Positions 61,499-64,000 of a DNA stretch of 64,000 nucleotides are shown here, one piece after another. Numbering within the stretch: the first letter of the stretch is position 1; each line of letters begins with the position of its first letter. Under the pieces are notes generated by a model. It was not told where the DNA came from and searched no databases. It saw only the letters and a program-made list of their open reading frames with translations. The position numbers and the translations under genes were made by a program. The DNA lies in assembly GCA_958009055.1 (NCBI GenBank), contig OY253653.1, forward strand, positions 558,001 to 622,000, written 5' to 3'. The stretch is from Choricystis sp. odSpoLacu1. Lineage: Eukaryota; Chlorophyta; Trebouxiophyceae.

Positions 61499-62873
61499 AT
61501 GGCCGGCTCCCTCGGCTACGCTGACGCCCTCACATGGCGCCCCTCGTACGGGGGGTCTCTGGGCGCCCCGGAAACCAGGGACCCGGCCGCGACGCGCGTG
61601 GCCACGCTGACCGCGTTGCTGGACGCGCTGGCTGGCGCACGCTCGATCGTAGTGTTCACGGGTGTGTGTATGTGGGGGACAAAATTTGGGGCAACGATGG
61701 CAAAACATCATTCTTTCCCTTTTTAACCCCCACGTTTTTTCACCCCCAGGCGCCGGCATCTCCACCTCCGCCGGCGTGCCCGACTTTCGGGGCCCAGGCG
61801 GTGTGTGGACGCGCCAGGTGGCGGGCCTGCCGCCTCCCCCGCTGTCCACTCCGTTTTCCGCCGCGCGGCCGACGCTGACGCACGCTGCGTTGGCCGCGCT
61901 CGTGACCGCCGGCCGCGTCACCACCATTGTCTCCCAAAACGTGGACAATCTGCACCGCCGATCGGGCGTGCCGCGTGAGAAATTAGCAGAACTGCACGGC
62001 AACTGCTTCATCGAGGTGTGTGTGCGGTGCGGCGTCGAACACGAGCGCGCGTTTGAGGTGGGGTCCGTCGGCTTCCGCCCCACCGGCCGCCGCTGCGGTG
62101 CACACGGCTGCCGTGGCCGCCTCACCGACTGGACGCTGGACTGGGAATCTGAGCTGCCGGAGGCGGATGCTGCCCGTGCTGACGCGGCTGCTGATGGTGC
62201 TGAGATCGCGCTGGCGCTCGGCACATCCCTCCAGATCGAGCCAGCCAACCGCATCCCGCTCCGCACCGTGCGGAGTGGCGGCCGCCTCGCCATCGTCAAC
62301 CTGCAGCCCACACCCAGGGACAAGGATGCGAAATGGATTGTGAGGTGGCCAGTGGACGATGTCATGGCAGCGCTGGTTAAAAAGCTAAACTTAAAACTGC
62401 CGGTCTACACGCGCACTGACGCGGTCGACGTGCGTGTGTCCCTTGGCGCGGGCCCAACCGGGCGCGCGGGGCCGCTGGTGGCCACGGTCCTCGTGGCGTC
62501 GCCCGCGGGGGAGGGGTGCCCGGTCCCTTTGCTCGCGTCTGTGAGTGTGCGAGCCGCAACGCCCAGGGAGGAGGAGGTCGACACAGCGACTGTTTCCAAA
62601 CCACCGTTCAAGCTGCGGCTCGCGGTGCCTCGCGGGCGGGACACCGCCACCATCGCGGTCGCCCTGGCGTGGGGGCCGGGCACCGACGCAGGCGCGTCGA
62701 ACGGTGAACACTGCGTCACGGTGGAGGCGGCGCCGGGGGCGACCGTGACGCGGCGGGTGGAGGTGGTGACGCAGACAGTTGACCATGGACCGGCTGTCGC
62801 GGCCGCGGCAGCGCGCGCGCTGGGGCGGGGCGAGAAGGAGACAGACCGCAGCAAACTCGTGAAAACAGAGTAG
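61499..62873 (+). CDS. SRT1: SIRT6-type sirtuin (SRT1-like)
   Basis: NAD-dependent deacylase of the class IV sirtuins, in chromatin. Exons 61499-61661 and 61750-62873, 428 residues. It starts GYADALTWRPSYGGSLGAPE, close to the SIRT6 opening. The NAD site is VVFTGAGISTSAGVPDFRGP, the catalytic His is in SQNVDNLHRRSGV and KLAELHGNCF, the zinc ligands are CVRC and CGAHGC, and the rest is LTDWTLDWESELPEADAARA, ALALGTSLQIEPANRIPL and GGRLAIVNLQPTPRDKDAKW. The second zinc pair is spaced C-x4-C, much tighter than the long loop of animal SIRT6. A C-terminal region of about 140 residues of beta-strand character follows. Confidence 0.93.
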
Positions 62874-63084
62874 GAGTGTGTGTAGTTTTTGGAGCGTCTG
62901 GTGTTCAACAAGCCAGCGTTTCTGGTGGGGCGGGTGGGAGAGGGAGGAAGAGGTTGGAGCGTGTTTTTGGACGTCACTTCTCTCCCCGCAATTTCGCGTC
63001 GTGCCGCTCCCCGCACACGCCCGCCTCCGTCTCGCACGCCCCCCCCGGGCCACAGGCCCTCTAACCCCCCCCCCCACACACGCC

Positions 63085-64000
63085 ATGTCGTCAAAGCGCA
63101 AGTCGTCGACGACGGCGGCCGCAGCGGGCGCGCCTGCCGACGCCGACGCGACGCCGCGCGCCGAGATCGTGCCCCTGGGCGCGGGGCAGGAGGTCGGCCG
63201 CTCGTGCGTCGTGCTGAAGTACCAGTGAGTGATTGGTGGGGGTGGGGAGGAGGCAGAGTGGAAGGGAGCGTGCGCGTGCCGGCACGCCACCATGCCTCCC
63301 TCCCTCACGACCCACCACCCCCACACAGAAACAGAACCATCATGTTCGACTGCGGCGTCCACCCCGGCCTCACCGGCATGGCGTCCCTCCCCTTCTTCGA
63401 CGAAGTGGACATGGCGAGCGTGGACGCCATCCTGGTCACCCACTTTCACTTGGACCACTGCGCCGCGCTGCCCTACGTGGTGGGCCACACCCCGTTCCAG
63501 GGGCGCATCCTCATGACGCACGCCACCAAGGCCGTGGTCGCCACCCTGTTGCGCGACTTTGTGCGGGTGAGCAAGACGAACCCAGCGGTGCCGCCACTGT
63601 ACACCGACGCTGATCTCGACGCGGCGCTCGCAGCGACCGAAGTCGCCGACTTTCACCAGACCATCCACCTGGACGCCGCCGTGTCCGTCACCCCGCGCCG
63701 CGCGGGGCACGTCCTTGGAGCCGCCATGTTTGACGTGGACGTGGCGGGCCTGAGAGTGCTGTACACGGGAGACTACAGCCGCGTCGCTGATCGCCACATG
63801 CCGCCCGCCGACGCCCCCCCCCACCCCCCCCACGTCCTCATCGTGGAAGCCACCTACGGCGTCTCCCGCCACGTGCCCCGCGGCGAGCGGGAGGCCAGGT
63901 TTGTGGAGAAGGTTACCTCCATCGTGGCGCGGGGGGGGCGCGTGCTGCTGCCCGTGGTGGCGCTGGGCAGGGCGCAAGAGCTTTTGCTCATTCTAGAAGA
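63085..64000 (+). CDS. CPSF3: CPSF73, mRNA 3'-end endonuclease (partial at right edge)
   Basis: Metallo-beta-lactamase/beta-CASP nuclease that cuts pre-mRNA before polyadenylation. Exons 63085-63224 and 63329 onward. After a Ser/Ala-rich start comes IVPLGAGQEVGRSCVVLKYQ, NRTIMFDCGVHPG, then the metal-binding motif 2 VTHFHLDHCAALPYVV, THATKAVV, FHQTIHLDAAVSVTPRRAGH, VLGAAMFDVDVAGLRVLYTG with DYSR (motif 4), and VEATYGVSRHVPRGEREARF, the CPSF73 signature at the beta-CASP entry. The frame is open to the window edge (PVVALGRAQELLLILEE). The first intron starts GTGAGT after the two first bases of a Gln codon. Confidence 0.95.

Noticed and set aside
1..64000. Transposon, phage, virus-like or biosynthetic cluster content
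   Set aside because: No transposase, integrase, reverse transcriptase, terminal repeats or clustered pathway genes were seen.

Overview
The window reads as nuclear DNA of a very GC-rich, gene-dense green alga (Viridiplantae). Genes are close together and carry short GT-AG introns, mostly 80-150 nt, with GTGAG or GTGCG donors and pyrimidine-rich acceptors; a few introns are longer (about 240, 365, 476 and 522 nt). Green-plant affinity comes from a B3-domain protein, PGRL1, a CCB2/CCB4-type cytochrome b6f assembly factor, a BASS2-type plastid carrier, plastid SecY, plastid CDP-diacylglycerol synthase, a plastid C-type thioredoxin reductase, a MenE-like ligase, a DUF1802 protein, a PRMT10-like methyltransferase and a SYP5-like SNARE. 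A DM10 (EFHC/Rib72) protein points to present or past flagella. The species cannot be fixed from sequence alone.

Layout. 1-7.9 kb: thioredoxin reductase (cut by the left edge), serine acetyltransferase, MenE-like ligase, a small membrane protein, CCB2/4, B3 protein. 8-13.5 kb: DM10 protein, uracil-DNA glycosylase, alpha/beta hydrolase, an intron-containing tRNA-Ala(UGC), a Sel1-like protein. 13.5-23.7 kb: two small proteins, UTP13, U1-70K, bL21m, sterol isomerase (EBP), asparaginase. 23.9-33 kb: deoxyhypusine hydroxylase, arginine methyltransferase, Qc-SNARE, MYND+CS protein, an assembly gap (200 N) interrupting a small gene, plastid SecY. 32.7-62.9 kb: twenty genes in strictly alternating orientation, that is ten head-to-head pairs: lumen-like protein/plastid-like protein, DUF1802/small protein, VTT protein/PB1 protein, HROB-like/CBP80, WD protein/acetyl-CoA synthetase, UMP1/C2 protein, BASS2/SLC25A38, CdsA/PRP4, PGRL1/eL31, eL27/SIRT6-like. 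63 kb to the end: CPSF73, cut by the right edge.

The genes are mostly housekeeping: RNA processing (UTP13, U1-70K, PRP4, CBP80, CPSF73), translation (eL31, eL27, bL21m, deoxyhypusine hydroxylase), plastid biogenesis and electron flow (SecY, CCB, PGRL1), and lipid, sulfur and carbon metabolism. No mobile element, phage or CRISPR was seen.

Three patterns deserve attention. (1) Ten long G/C homopolymers inside coding regions each break the frame, and each is repaired by removing exactly one base. (2) Several introns sit inside or directly after the start codon. (3) There is a long run of strict strand alternation. All exon borders were read by eye from splice consensus, phase and family resemblance; no alignment was run.
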